A stretch of 48,172 nt of DNA from Bacteroidales bacterium (GTDB taxonomy: Bacteria; Bacteroidota; Bacteroidia; Bacteroidales; UBA932). A program made the position numbers and the translations under genes. The DNA lies in assembly GCA_017471085.1 (NCBI GenBank), contig JAFUWW010000036.1, positions 1 through 48,172 on the forward strand, given 5' to 3'. Under the pieces are notes generated by a model. It saw only the letters and a program-made list of their open reading frames with translations, was not told where the DNA came from and did not search any database. Position 1 is the first letter of the stretch; every line of letters starts with the position of its first letter. Positions 1 to 8,396 of this stretch are shown one piece after another.

Positions 1-188
1 GCGGCGATGCCCTTGCCCACCAGATAGGCCTTCACCTTGTTGGCGCGGCGCTGCGAGAGATCCATGTTGATCTTCTCGTTGCCAGTCTGGACATCGGCAT
101 AACCCGTGACGGTGATGTTCACATTGTTGTGGTTACCGAGCAACTCCACTAAATGGGTAGAGGCCGATGATAGGACAGGCCATTTCCA
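1..188 (-). pseudogene. OmpA-family C-terminal domain fragment, 5'-truncated and running off the window
   Basis: Read leftward, the open frame gives a typical OmpA/Pal peptidoglycan-binding domain: a VTGYADVQTG stretch followed by NMDLSQRRANKVKAYL and a GKGIA end. This is the part that holds outer-membrane proteins to peptidoglycan. The recognisable homology starts abruptly around PVLSSAS. Just upstream in the same frame are unrelated residues and a stop (TAA at 189-191), and there is no convincing start codon. The membrane-anchoring or barrel half is therefore missing. The breakpoint coincides with a copy of CCATTTCCAT (180-189), which recurs in the hairpin at 235-274. Either the gene was broken by recombination or insertion, or the assembly is joined here; the sequence cannot separate these. 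Confidence 0.6.
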
Positions 189-226
189 TTAGTGTTTGGC
201 TAATTGATTCTGTTGCAAGCGGTTAT

Positions 227-274
227 AAAAAGGTCGATGGAAATGGTCACTTCTGTTGGTGACCATTTCCATCG
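227..274 (-). terminator. Perfect 16-bp hairpin with T-run, probable gltX terminator
   Basis: Positions 235-250 and 259-274 are perfect inverted repeats of 16 bp around an 8-nt loop. On the minus strand the stem is followed by ACC and five T (227-231), so it could end transcription coming from gltX, whose stop is about 90 bp upstream. The arms contain ATGGAAATGG, and a third copy of this 10-mer lies at 180-189 next to the broken OmpA frame. A mobile-element end is therefore an alternative. The rest of 275-366 shows no gene or clear motif. Confidence 0.5.
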
Positions 275-366
275 GATGTTTGGAAACGATTGAATATTAG
301 ATTATTGCGTGCCGGCCGATGGCAATCATACGCCCCGGGCGGCGTCCGGATTGTCCCTGGCAGACG

Positions 367-2145
367 CTAGATACGTCCCAAGCGCTCTGCGACATAGGTC
401 ATGCGGCGGGCGAACTCACGCCGGCCGATGAAAGAGAGGATGGCGGCAATGCCCAGGCCGCTGGCGGCGCCGGTAAGGGCGAGGCGAAGGCTGTTCATCA
501 CTTTGCCCATCGGATACTCGCGCATCTTGATGTATTCTTCCAGCGCTGTCTCCAAAGCGGGCAGTTCCATGGAGCCGCGATAGGGATCCAGATCGTCGAA
601 GCCGAAATTGGCGCCGGAGATGTACTGGCAAACCTCGAAGCAATTCTCATAGTGTTCCGGCTTCCAGAATTTGTCTACGTCCTTGGCCAGGAAAGGAGCC
701 GTGGCGGCATCGTCAAACACCTTGGCGCGCGGGTCAATGGGCCGGTTGGGATCGGCCGGCTTGGCAGGGAGTCCTGCGCCGGCCTTGATGCCGTAGGCTT
801 CGAAATCGGCCGGAGAAACGAACAGGTAGGCGGCGATGTCCCAGAAATCGGCCACGAAGGTGGCACGCTCCTGTACCAGTTCCACCACGTTCTCCACGTA
901 CTCGCGGGTGAAGATGTGATTCTGGAAATCGGCCCCGAAACCTTCGAAGGAGGCGCCGGCGGTCAGGGCGCAGGCAGGGCACTCCACCACTTTTATGTCG
1001 TGGCTTTCCAGGATGGGGATGAACAGGTCTGTGAGTTCCTTCACGGATTTACTGCGGAGGTACTCTTTGTTGAACCATCTGGCCTTTTCTACGTTGAAGC
1101 GGGCGCCGGACTTGATTACGCGCTCCAGCGAGAAAACGGGAACCAGCTCTTCCAGCGTGAAGAGTTCCCGCTCGCCGCCCGGATTCCAGCCTAGGAAAGC
1201 GAGCATGTTCACGAACGCCTCCGGGAAATAGCCGTCTTCGCGATAACCGCGGGAAACTTCGCCTGTCGGGGCAACCCAGCGGAGCGGGAACACCGGGAAT
1301 CCCAGACGGTCGCCGTCGCGCTTGGAGAGTTTGCCCTTGCCGTCCGGCTTCAGAAGCAGGGAAAGATGGGCGAAGCGGGGCATGGTGTCTGTCCAGCCGA
1401 ATGCTTCGTACAGCAGGTAATGGAGGGGCAGGGAAGGGAGCCATTCCTCTCCGCGGATTACCTCGGTGATTTCCATCAGGTGGTCGTCCACGATGTTGGC
1501 CAGGTGATAGGTAGGGAGCTCATCGGCCCGTTTCCAGAGCACTTTGTCGTCCAGCGTGTCCGTGTTCACTTCTACATGGCCGCGGATCAGGTCGTCCATC
1601 ATCACAACCCGGTTCTGGGGCATCTTGAAGCGGATGGTCCAGTCCGTGGTGGTTTCCAGCAGCTGCTGTACTTCCTCTGCCGGAAGGGTGAGGGAATTGC
1701 GAAGCCGGGTCCTGGTTACGGCATTATAGATGAAGGTCTGGCCCTGGGCCTCGGCGCTGCTGCGACAAGCCTCCAGTTCGGCGGCGGAGTCAAATGCGTA
1801 ATAGGCCCAGCCGGAAGCGACCAGCTGCTCGGCGTATTGCCGATAGATGGGCCGGCGCTGGCTCTGCCGGTAAGGGGCATGCGGATGCCGCTCGCTGGCC
1901 TGTTCCACGACTTTCCCGTTCTCTACGCCCTCGTCGGGAATGATGCCGCACCACGCAAGTGCTTCAATGATATACTGTTCCGCTCCCGGAACGAAACGAT
2001 GGGAGTCGGTGTCTTCTATGCGGATGATGAAATCGCCGCCCTTCTGCTTGGCATACAGGTAGTTATACAAAGCCGTGCGGACGCCGCCCATGTGGAGCGG
2101 CCCGGTGGGGGAGGGTGCGAATCTGACGCGGGTTCTTCTTTCCAT
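367..2145 (-). CDS. gltX: Glutamyl-tRNA synthetase, unusually long
   Basis: Charges tRNA-Glu with glutamate in the cytoplasm. It is a class I synthetase: the HIGH-type motif is PLHMGG at residues 17-22 and the KMSKS-type motif is KLSKR at 272-276, followed by DGDRLGFPVFPL as I recall from Bacteroidetes GluRS. At 592 residues it is longer than the roughly 470-510 usual for the family. Extra length lies near residues 74-95 and in the C-terminal anticodon-binding half, about 385-500. One extra stretch (GAGLPAKPA) is encoded by a GC-rich inverted repeat at 754-784. A TATCTTTG -7 element lies 24 bp upstream of the ATG. It is separated from truB by only 51 bp and may also be read from the dcw operon. 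Confidence 0.95.
   Translation of the reverse strand: MERRTRVRFAPSPTGPLHMGGVRTALYNYLYAKQKGGDFIIRIEDTDSHRFVPGAEQYIIEALAWCGIIPDEGVENGKVVEQASERHPHAPYRQSQRRPIYRQYAEQLVASGWAYYAFDSAAELEACRSSAEAQGQTFIYNAVTRTRLRNSLTLPAEEVQQLLETTTDWTIRFKMPQNRVVMMDDLIRGHVEVNTDTLDDKVLWKRADELPTYHLANIVDDHLMEITEVIRGEEWLPSLPLHYLLYEAFGWTDTMPRFAHLSLLLKPDGKGKLSKRDGDRLGFPVFPLRWVAPTGEVSRGYREDGYFPEAFVNMLAFLGWNPGGERELFTLEELVPVFSLERVIKSGARFNVEKARWFNKEYLRSKSVKELTDLFIPILESHDIKVVECPACALTAGASFEGFGADFQNHIFTREYVENVVELVQERATFVADFWDIAAYLFVSPADFEAYGIKAGAGLPAKPADPNRPIDPRAKVFDDAATAPFLAKDVDKFWKPEHYENCFEVCQYISGANFGFDDLDPYRGSMELPALETALEEYIKMREYPMGKVMNSLRLALTGAASGLGIAAILSFIGRREFARRMTYVAERLGRI
754..784. repeat. GC-rich inverted repeat inside gltX
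   Basis: GGCCGGC (754-760) and GCAGG (764-768) pair with CCTGC (773-777) and GCCGGCC (778-784) around a 4-nt loop, leaving a TTG bulge. It is read in frame in the variable C-terminal part of GluRS. It may be another palindromic insertion of the kind seen in truB, murE and rsmH, but a chance GC-rich palindrome is not excluded. Confidence 0.35.
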
Positions 2146-2168
2146 GGAAAATCGTGCTTAAAAACGTG

Positions 2169-2176
2169 CAAAGATA
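2169..2176 (-). promoter_or_regulatory. -7 element of gltX promoter
   Basis: TATCTTTG on the minus strand matches the Bacteroidetes TAnnTTTG -7 consensus, 24 bp before the gltX ATG. I see no TTG at the usual 19-21 bp upstream, so the -33 box is weak or absent. Confidence 0.5.
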
Positions 2177-2196
2177 GTGATTTCTCCCGGATTCTC

Positions 2197-3105
2197 CTAT
2201 TCGGCAAGGAGGGAGAGTGCTTCTTCCAGCGTGAGGGCGTCCTGCAGCCGGAAGTCTCCGCTCCGGGAACGGACCAGGCCGGCGAGGTGTGCTCCGCTGT
2301 CAAGGCCCTCGCCCAGGTCGCGGGCGAAAGCGCGGATGTAAGTGCCTTTGGAGCAGGCGATCCGGACAACAGCCTCCGGCAGTCCCAAGGCCGATGTGTC
2401 TGCGACATGGATCCGGGCCGATGCATTTGCCGCCGTCCCGGAAGGAACAGGGTCGCGAAGCGGCGTTTCCGGGGGAGTGATTCCTTCCGGAACGCCGGCT
2501 TTGAAATCCAGCAGTTCCAGTTCCGAAATCACGATGCGGCTGGTGTGGAGGGTCTCCAGGGCGGCGGTGTCGAAATCGGAGGGATTCCCGGTCGGGCCGG
2601 GAATGACAGAAGTTTGGCCGGGAATGGAGGCGGTGCGGGCGCGGTACATTTTCCGGGCCATTTCGTAGGCCCGGACGCCGTCTACCGATTTGGCGCTGAA
2701 CAGCGGGGCCACCTGCTCCTGCTCTCCCAGAAAACGGGGCAGCACTTCCCGGACGGCCTCCTCCGAAATATGGCTGTGCGGAAACCGGCGGTCCACTTCC
2801 TTCTCCAGATCGTAGGAGGGCGTAGTGGCACCGAACCGGATGGTGGCCAGATACTCCTTGTCGTGGTCCTGCAGCTGCTGCGCCTTCTTGCAGGCCGGGC
2901 CGATGCAGACCAGCAGGATCCCTGTCGCCAGCGGATCCAGCGTGCCGGCGTGCCCCACCTTCAGGTTCTTCTTCCGGAAATGCCGGAAAGCGGCGAACTT
3001 GATTTTACGGATTACATCGGCCGATGTCCACCGGTACGGCTTGTTCACCGGAAGGACGATGCCTTCCGGGTAATCGGCGATGTCGTGGGAGAGTTCCCCT
3101 ATCAT
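2197..3105 (-). CDS. truB: tRNA pseudouridine(55) synthase with two in-frame palindromic insertions
   Basis: Makes pseudouridine-55 in the T-loop of tRNAs. The catalytic Asp57 lies in GHAGTLDPLATG, and CSKGTYIRAFARDLG (251-265) is the conserved second block. ATG at 3105 overlaps the rpiB stop in ATGA, which fixes this start rather than a longer upstream frame; the product is 302 aa. Residues about 158-183 and 203-242 are not expected from the family. They are encoded by palindromic elements: an ATTCCCGG palindrome at 2584-2604 and a 71-bp stem-loop at 2429-2499. Both keep the frame and fall between the catalytic blocks, so the enzyme is probably active. Last gene of the dcw-linked operon. Confidence 0.93.
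   Translation of the reverse strand: MIGELSHDIADYPEGIVLPVNKPYRWTSADVIRKIKFAAFRHFRKKNLKVGHAGTLDPLATGILLVCIGPACKKAQQLQDHDKEYLATIRFGATTPSYDLEKEVDRRFPHSHISEEAVREVLPRFLGEQEQVAPLFSAKSVDGVRAYEMARKMYRARTASIPGQTSVIPGPTGNPSDFDTAALETLHTSRIVISELELLDFKAGVPEGITPPETPLRDPVPSGTAANASARIHVADTSALGLPEAVVRIACSKGTYIRAFARDLGEGLDSGAHLAGLVRSRSGDFRLQDALTLEEALSLLAE
2429..2499. repeat. 71-bp stem-loop element in frame inside truB
   Basis: Arms 2429-2447 and 2481-2499 are 19-bp inverted repeats with two mismatches, including perfect CCGGAAGGAA/TTCCTTCCGG. The loop carries CAGGGTCGCGAAGCGGCG, which matches the core of the murE element (14803-14878) with one difference, in the opposite orientation relative to the host gene. 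GCATTTGCC next to the left arm is also shared with murE. Encodes part of TruB residues 203-224. Confidence 0.7.
2581..2609. repeat. REP-like palindrome in frame inside truB
   Basis: ATTCCCGG (2584-2591) and CCGGGAAT (2597-2604) flank a 5-nt centre, followed by GACA. In the coding direction it reads TGTCATTCCCGGC...CCGGGAATC, nearly the same as the intergenic copy at 12253-12278. A half copy (GGCCGGGAATGG) follows at about 2616-2627. Translated as SVIPGPTGNP in TruB. Confidence 0.7.
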
Positions 3106-3533
3106 CGGCAGGGCATCTTGTCGATGCGGCGCTGGTGACGGCCTCCCTCGAAGTCGGTTTCCAGCCAGGTGCGGACGATAGAGGAAGCCACGCGGTAACT
3201 GACGAAACGGGCGGGAAGCACCAGCACGTTCGCGTTGTTGTGGGCGGCAACCAGGCGGCCTACCTCGGAACTCCAGGCCAGGCCGGCCCGGATGCCCTGA
3301 TGCTTGTTCAGGGTGATAGCCATGCCGTTGCCGGTGCCGCACAGGGCGATGCCCAGGTCGACTTCCCCCGTCTCCACCGCTGTCGCCAGGGTGTGGGCGA
3401 AGTCGGGATAGTCCACGCTCACCTCGGTGTCAGTGCCGTAATTCACCACCTCGATGCCGCGCTTTTTCAGCATCTGGATCAGTTTGAACTTGTACTCCAC
3501 GCCTGCGTGGTCGTTGCAAATGCCAATTCTCAT
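3102..3533 (-). CDS. rpiB: Ribose-5-phosphate isomerase B (RpiB/LacAB family)
   Basis: Interconverts ribose 5-phosphate and ribulose 5-phosphate in the pentose phosphate pathway. The 143-aa product starting MRIGICNDHAG has the RpiB pattern: DHAG near the N-terminus, YPDFAH, and the active-site loop ALCGTGNGMAITLNKHQGIRA containing the catalytic-type Cys. The ATG at 3533 lies 4 bp after the ftsZ stop; longer upstream frames run into ftsZ. The stop overlaps the truB start by 4 bp, so both are translated from the division operon. Confidence 0.93.
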   Translation of the reverse strand: MRIGICNDHAGVEYKFKLIQMLKKRGIEVVNYGTDTEVSVDYPDFAHTLATAVETGEVDLGIALCGTGNGMAITLNKHQGIRAGLAWSSEVGRLVAAHNNANVLVLPARFVSYRVASSIVRTWLETDFEGGRHQRRIDKMPCR

Positions 3534-3537
3534 AGTC

Positions 3538-4791
3538 TTATTTCTTTTCTGAATGGGCCCTTCTGAGGGCAGGAATATTCTCGAGGTCGCCGATATTCTG
3601 GCCCGGCTCCACGCACAGGGCGGGCTTGCGGTCCTGGGCAAAGTTGAAATGCTTGGCGTTGTCTGAGTTGTTGTAGCCGATCTTGATGGTTTCGGCTCCG
3701 CTGGGCAGGGTGACTTCTGCGCCGTGGTCGGACAGATCCCACTGGAATCCTTCGTCGATGATCACCAGGTTGCCAAGGTCTTTGTTCAGGCCCAGGCCGC
3801 CCAGGTCCATCTCGAAGCCGGTCACGATGGCGGTGATCCGCACCTTGTCGCCGAATTCGGGGTCATCGTCCCAGATGATGCCCTTCTTGAAGTGGTTGGC
3901 GCTGCCGGTGTATTCGGAGATCATGTCGTCGATCTTCTCCAGGTCGCTCATCTTGGCACCGCGCTCGTTGTTGCCGGTGGTGATGTTGATGAGGACGTTC
4001 TTCGCGGTCTTGAGGTCGAAATCGTTGAGGAGCGGGCTTTCGAAAGCGCCCTTCACGGCATCTTGCAGACGGTCGTTTCCGGTGCCTTCGCCGCTGCCCA
4101 TCAGGGCCATGCCGCTGTTGCGCATCATCTTGCACACATCCTGGAAGTCCACATTGATGTAGCCCGGGCGGCTGATCACTTCGATGATGCCGCGTACGGC
4201 GGTGGCCAGCACCTCATCGGCCTTGGGGAAGGCTTCCTGGATCAGGGTGTCGCCGAAGAACTGGTACAGTTTCTCGTTGTTGATGATGAGCAGGGAGTCT
4301 ACATTCTTCTCCAGTTCATGGATGCCGTCCACGGCCTTGGACTGCGACTCGTTGCCCTCGTTCTTGAAGGGGATGGTCACGACGGCTACGGTCAGGATGC
4401 CCCTGTCCTTGGCCATCTTGGCAATGACCGGAGAGGCTCCGGTTCCGGTGCCGCCGCCCATACCGGCCGTGATGAAGAGCATCTGCGTGCCGCTTTCCAG
4501 CACCTTCCGGGCAATCTCGTCCTGGCTCTCCAGGGCGGCGTTGCGGCCGGCGGTCGGGTCCGTGCCGGCTCCCAGTCCGTTCTGGCCCATCTGGATCTTG
4601 GTGGGCACCTCGCTGGTCTGGAGCGCCTGCGCATCGGTGTTGCACACGATGAAACTGCAGCCCTGGATATTCTGCCTGTACATGTAGTTAACGGCATTGC
4701 AGCCGCCGCCACCTACGCCGATAACCTTGATCAGCGATTTTTCTTCCGTCCAGTCGGAGGGGACGATGTTGTTGTTGATGTCGAATTCCAT
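3538..4791 (-). CDS. ftsZ: Cell division protein FtsZ
   Basis: Tubulin-like GTPase that forms the Z-ring at midcell. The tubulin signature GGGTGTG is at residues 112-118, the N-terminal GVGGGGCNAVNYM loop at about 25-37, and NTDAQAL at 51-57. At 417 aa it is of normal length with a short variable linker. The end, ENIPALRRAHSEKK, is the conserved C-terminal peptide that binds FtsA. It follows ftsA by 3 bp and precedes rpiB by 4 bp, so it belongs to the same transcript; no local TAnnTTTG promoter was seen. Confidence 0.98.
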   Translation of the reverse strand: MEFDINNNIVPSDWTEEKSLIKVIGVGGGGCNAVNYMYRQNIQGCSFIVCNTDAQALQTSEVPTKIQMGQNGLGAGTDPTAGRNAALESQDEIARKVLESGTQMLFITAGMGGGTGTGASPVIAKMAKDRGILTVAVVTIPFKNEGNESQSKAVDGIHELEKNVDSLLIINNEKLYQFFGDTLIQEAFPKADEVLATAVRGIIEVISRPGYINVDFQDVCKMMRNSGMALMGSGEGTGNDRLQDAVKGAFESPLLNDFDLKTAKNVLINITTGNNERGAKMSDLEKIDDMISEYTGSANHFKKGIIWDDDPEFGDKVRITAIVTGFEMDLGGLGLNKDLGNLVIIDEGFQWDLSDHGAEVTLPSGAETIKIGYNNSDNAKHFNFAQDRKPALCVEPGQNIGDLENIPALRRAHSEKK

Positions 4792-4794
4792 GGC

Positions 4795-6255
4795 TTATTC
4801 CTCGTTTGCTTTATCGTACATGTCCAGTGCGGCGCCCTTTACAGTCTTCCACACGATGTTCAGGAACGTAGGCTTCTGTTCCTTCTTGGGAATCTTGACT
4901 TTCTTCTTCCTGGGTTCCTTCTTCTTCTCGACGGCTTCGCCGAATTCGGAAGGATCCAGCAGGTTGCCGGTGACTCCGCCTTCCATCACTTCGTCCGAAA
5001 TGCTGTTCTGGGCCGCCGTCTCGTCGGTCACCTCCACTTCGATGGTCTCCTCTTCCTCCTCCGGCTGCTCGGGTACATTCACGCAGTCCGGCAGATGGTC
5101 GTCCTTGGCGGCGAGCACCATGCCGATGGCCGATGTGGCCGCGGTGGAATAGACCCCGCTGCCCACCGATGCGGAGAAGATGTAGCGCGGATAGCCCTTG
5201 CGCACGTCGTAGCCCGACATTTCCTTGAACAGGGAGATGAAATTGGCCAGTTCCGCGCTGCCGCCGGTGACCACCACGCCGCCGCGGATGGCATTCTGGA
5301 GGCCACTTTCCTGCAGGTAATACAGGATGGCTTCCACGATTTCCCGGCACCGGGAGTCGATGATTTCGGAGATATAGCGCACCGGAACCTCCTTGTAGGG
5401 TTCGGTCAGGCGGATTTGCAGCACCTTCTCGCTGAGGGAGGCCAGTTTGCCGGGGAGGCAGGCGCCAAAGCGCTTCTTGATCTTTTCGGCCAGGTCTTCG
5501 GAGATGGAGCACTCGGTGCGGATATCGCCCGTGATGGCCCTTCCGCCGAAGGGGATGGACGCATAGTACCGCATGATGCCGCCGTGGTACACGGAAAGCG
5601 AGGTGACGCCCGCTCCGAAGTCTACCAGGGCCACGCCGCTGTTCATCTCTTCACTGGTGAGCACGGTTTTGGCCACCACGTCCGGCAGGAAGTATTTCTT
5701 GGCCACGGCGATGTTGAGGCTGTTGAAGATTTTGTCCAGGGCGGTAGTGGCGCGCCGGCTGCCGATGAACACCTTGAAATTCCCTTCCAGGGAGCTGCTG
5801 AGGGTGCCCACCACTTCGTTCTCCACCAGCTGGATCTCGTCGTCGATGGAGAAAGACTGGGCCACTGCGCCGTACATGATCTGCTTGTCCGGATTGGGTA
5901 GGGGATAGGTCTCCAGCGCGATGGATTTGAGGCTCTGCACCTCTTCTTCCGTGATGTAGTCATCGGCATTGGTCCTTTCGATCCGGGCCGATGCGGTGAC
6001 CTGCTCCACCTCGCTGCGGGGCATGCCCACCACCACCTGCAGGATGTGGATCATGAGTTCTTCTTCCGCCTGGCGGACGGCGTCCTTCAGTTTCTGGGCC
6101 GCCTTCATGGGATTGGAAATGAGGCTGGCGCGGATTCCCTCCGAGGGAGTCTCCCGGTAGTACACGATCTGTACGTCGTCCCCGTTGATCCGGGCTACGC
6201 AGAGTCCGAACTTCGAGGTTCCCAGGTCGATTGAGGCGATGTATTTCTCTTCCAT
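4795..6255 (-). CDS. ftsA: Cell division protein FtsA
   Basis: Actin-like ATPase that tethers FtsZ to the inner membrane and recruits later divisome proteins. The N-terminal SIDLGTSKFG is the phosphate-1 loop, and VALVDFGAGVTSLSVY and GGVVVTGGSAEL are the further actin-fold nucleotide loops. After the core come an acidic stretch (EQPEEEEETIEVEV), a Lys-rich linker, and a C-terminal amphipathic segment, FLNIVWKTVKGAALDMY, which fits the membrane-targeting helix. 486 aa; sits between ftsQ and ftsZ. Confidence 0.97.
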   Translation of the reverse strand: MEEKYIASIDLGTSKFGLCVARINGDDVQIVYYRETPSEGIRASLISNPMKAAQKLKDAVRQAEEELMIHILQVVVGMPRSEVEQVTASARIERTNADDYITEEEVQSLKSIALETYPLPNPDKQIMYGAVAQSFSIDDEIQLVENEVVGTLSSSLEGNFKVFIGSRRATTALDKIFNSLNIAVAKKYFLPDVVAKTVLTSEEMNSGVALVDFGAGVTSLSVYHGGIMRYYASIPFGGRAITGDIRTECSISEDLAEKIKKRFGACLPGKLASLSEKVLQIRLTEPYKEVPVRYISEIIDSRCREIVEAILYYLQESGLQNAIRGGVVVTGGSAELANFISLFKEMSGYDVRKGYPRYIFSASVGSGVYSTAATSAIGMVLAAKDDHLPDCVNVPEQPEEEEETIEVEVTDETAAQNSISDEVMEGGVTGNLLDPSEFGEAVEKKKEPRKKKVKIPKKEQKPTFLNIVWKTVKGAALDMYDKANEE

Positions 6256-6267
6256 ATATGTATTGTT

Positions 6268-7050
6268 TTATTTTCTGCAAACCAGTTGGTTCCTGTACCG
6301 GAGGTCGACGGTGGAATAGTAGCCGGGATCCTTGGAAGGGACCACCCCTTCGTAGTAGCTTCGCATGAGCAGGAATTTCTCCTGCACCCGCACGGGTTCT
6401 CCGAAAATGAACTTTTCGCGGCCTTCCCACGGAATCAGCACCAGGTTGCCGTCGGCATTCACCGTCATCTGCCTGATGTTGTTCTCCCACACGGAGCCTT
6501 TGATGAAATTCATCAGGCCGATGATCTGCTGCAGCCAGGCCTGCTGCGCAGGATCGTCCAGGTAGCCCTTGAACCCTTCTTCCACCTTGAGGGGAATCTT
6601 GCCGTCCACGACCGGCACCGAAGCGGTTTCTCCAGCCTGGAGCGGAAAGATGAAGCCGCTTGCATCGGCATAGAAACCGGTTTTCCCGTTCTGGAAGCGC
6701 ACTGCGGGTTCCCGCTGGGTGATGTCTATATGCAGCACCCCGTCGTCCGTGAGCCAGGCTTCGCAGCCGCGTACGCCGCTGCGGGTCAGAAGCAGCTGCT
6801 CTATCCGGTCCAGATTCACGCTGTCCAGGGGCAGCCCCACATAGGCATGGTAATCCTTGTCCAGCCATTCTTCGATATCGGCTTTGGATACGAAGTGCCG
6901 CTCGGCGCTGTCCAGGACGGTCACCCGGATTCCGCTCTGGCAGGTGCGGGCACGGCGTTCCCTCGCCGACATCCTGGATGTCAGTATCCATATGGCCCCG
7001 CAGGCCAAGATGGTGAGGACGCCGAGTCCCCGGCGGACAATGGGCTTCAT
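6268..7050 (-). CDS. ftsQ: Cell division protein FtsQ/DivIB
   Basis: Bitopic divisome protein. A short basic N-terminus is followed by one membrane segment (about residues 9-26, GLGVLTILACGAIWILTS), then a periplasmic POTRA-type region beginning VTVLDSAERHFVSKADIEEWL and a beta-domain. Sequence conservation in this family is low; the call rests on size (260 aa), topology and its place between murC and ftsA. The ATG overlaps the murC stop by 4 bp. Confidence 0.88.
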   Translation of the reverse strand: MKPIVRRGLGVLTILACGAIWILTSRMSARERRARTCQSGIRVTVLDSAERHFVSKADIEEWLDKDYHAYVGLPLDSVNLDRIEQLLLTRSGVRGCEAWLTDDGVLHIDITQREPAVRFQNGKTGFYADASGFIFPLQAGETASVPVVDGKIPLKVEEGFKGYLDDPAQQAWLQQIIGLMNFIKGSVWENNIRQMTVNADGNLVLIPWEGREKFIFGEPVRVQEKFLLMRSYYEGVVPSKDPGYYSTVDLRYRNQLVCRK

Positions 7051-8396
7051 AAGCGTTTCAGCAGCAGTTCAGTAATGGGTTCGATAAAACGGTCGATGTT
7101 GCCGGCTCCGAAAGTGGCCAGTACGTCGACCGGCTCCTCTGCCAGGTAGTCCATCAGCTCTTCCTTCTTCAGGAGCACTTTCTCCGGAGCGGTGACATCC
7201 TTGAAAATCATCTCGGAAGTAACGCCGGGGATGGGATCTTCGCGGGCAGGATAAATGTCCAGCAGGATGAGTTTGTCAACGGCCGACAGCGCCTGGGCGA
7301 ATTCCGGGGCGAAATCCCGGGTCCGGGTGTAGAGGTGCGGCTGGAAAATGGCCGTGATCTTCCGGCCGGGGAAGATGTCGCGCATGGAGGAGATGGCGCT
7401 GGACAGTTCGGCCGGATGATGGGCGTAATCGTCTATGTAAGAGAGCGACGGCGTATTCACATGCACCTCCAGGCGCCGTTTTACTCCTTCGAATGTGCCG
7501 ATGGCGGCCTTTATCTTTTCAGGTTCGATTCCGTAGGTAAGGGCGATGGCGGCTGCGGCTACGCTGTTTTCGGCATTCACCCATCCGGGGGCGCCCACGC
7601 GCACGTCTTCCAGCACGCCGCCTGGCCAGTGGAGGTTGAAATGGAAGTATCCCAGGTTGTCCGGATGCGGGTTCTCCGCGTAGAAATCGGCCCCGGGGTC
7701 GGTATAATGATAGGTAAGGACACGGGCCTTGGTGTCTTCCGGGCCGATGGGCGTACCTTTCTTGGCGATGACGGTGCCGCTCACCTGGGAGGCGAAAGTC
7801 TTGAAGGCCTCCACCACGTGGGCGTAGTCCCCGTAGATGTCCAGGTGGTCCGGGTCTACGGAGGTGATGACGGCGATTTCCGGGAACAGCTGCAGGAAGG
7901 AGCGGTCGAATTCATCGGCCTCTGCCACCACGGTGGGGGTATGGCTCATCAGCAGGTTGCTGCCGTAGTTGCGCGAGATGCCGCCAAGGAATGCCGAGCA
8001 GCCTTCGCCGCTTTCGGTGAGGATATGGGCGGTGAGGGTGCTGGTGGTGGTTTTTCCATGGGTGCCGGCAACGGCCAGGCAGCGCTGCCCGCGGCTGATT
8101 TCGCCCAGGGTCCGGGAACGCTTGAAGACGGCATAGCCGCCCTCGTTCACCTTTCTCAGCTCGCCCAGGTCGGCAGGGACGGCCGGCGTATAGACCACGA
8201 GCGTGTTCTCCTTGTCGTCCGGCACCAGGTCCGGGCGGTCTTCATAATGGATGCTGATGCCCTCCTGCTCCAGCCGGGCAGTCAGGTCCGACGGCGTCCG
8301 GTCGTATCCGGCCACCTCATACCCCTTGAACTTGTAATAGCGGGCCAGCGCGGACATTCCGATTCCGCCGATCCCTATGAAATATACGTTTGTCAT
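7047..8396 (-). CDS. murC: UDP-N-acetylmuramate--L-alanine ligase
   Basis: Adds the first amino acid, L-Ala, to UDP-MurNAc using ATP. The N-terminal GIGGIGMSALARYY is the UDP-binding glycine-rich motif; the ATP loop GTHGKTTT is at residues 111-118; DPDHLDIYGD and the DDYAHHPAE block are the conserved metal and C-terminal Mur ligase motifs. 449 aa. The stop overlaps ftsQ and the start overlaps the murG stop, each by 4 bp. Confidence 0.97.
   Translation of the reverse strand: MTNVYFIGIGGIGMSALARYYKFKGYEVAGYDRTPSDLTARLEQEGISIHYEDRPDLVPDDKENTLVVYTPAVPADLGELRKVNEGGYAVFKRSRTLGEISRGQRCLAVAGTHGKTTTSTLTAHILTESGEGCSAFLGGISRNYGSNLLMSHTPTVVAEADEFDRSFLQLFPEIAVITSVDPDHLDIYGDYAHVVEAFKTFASQVSGTVIAKKGTPIGPEDTKARVLTYHYTDPGADFYAENPHPDNLGYFHFNLHWPGGVLEDVRVGAPGWVNAENSVAAAAIALTYGIEPEKIKAAIGTFEGVKRRLEVHVNTPSLSYIDDYAHHPAELSSAISSMRDIFPGRKITAIFQPHLYTRTRDFAPEFAQALSAVDKLILLDIYPAREDPIPGVTSEMIFKDVTAPEKVLLKKEELMDYLAEEPVDVLATFGAGNIDRFIEPITELLLKRL

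Noticed and set aside
189..272. 27-codon ORF on the minus strand spanning the hairpin arm
   Set aside because: Its start lies inside the palindrome and the peptide has no recognisable feature; the hairpin explains the sequence better.
3724..5901. 725-codon open frame antisense to ftsZ and ftsA
   Set aside because: It mirrors two certain genes; high GC and codon bias leave the opposite strand open. No recognisable domain, and composition (His/Gly/Val-rich) is that of a shadow frame. The same applies to long antisense frames over bamA (44338-46173), gltX/truB (1366-3138) and the carboxyltransferase (31422-33260).
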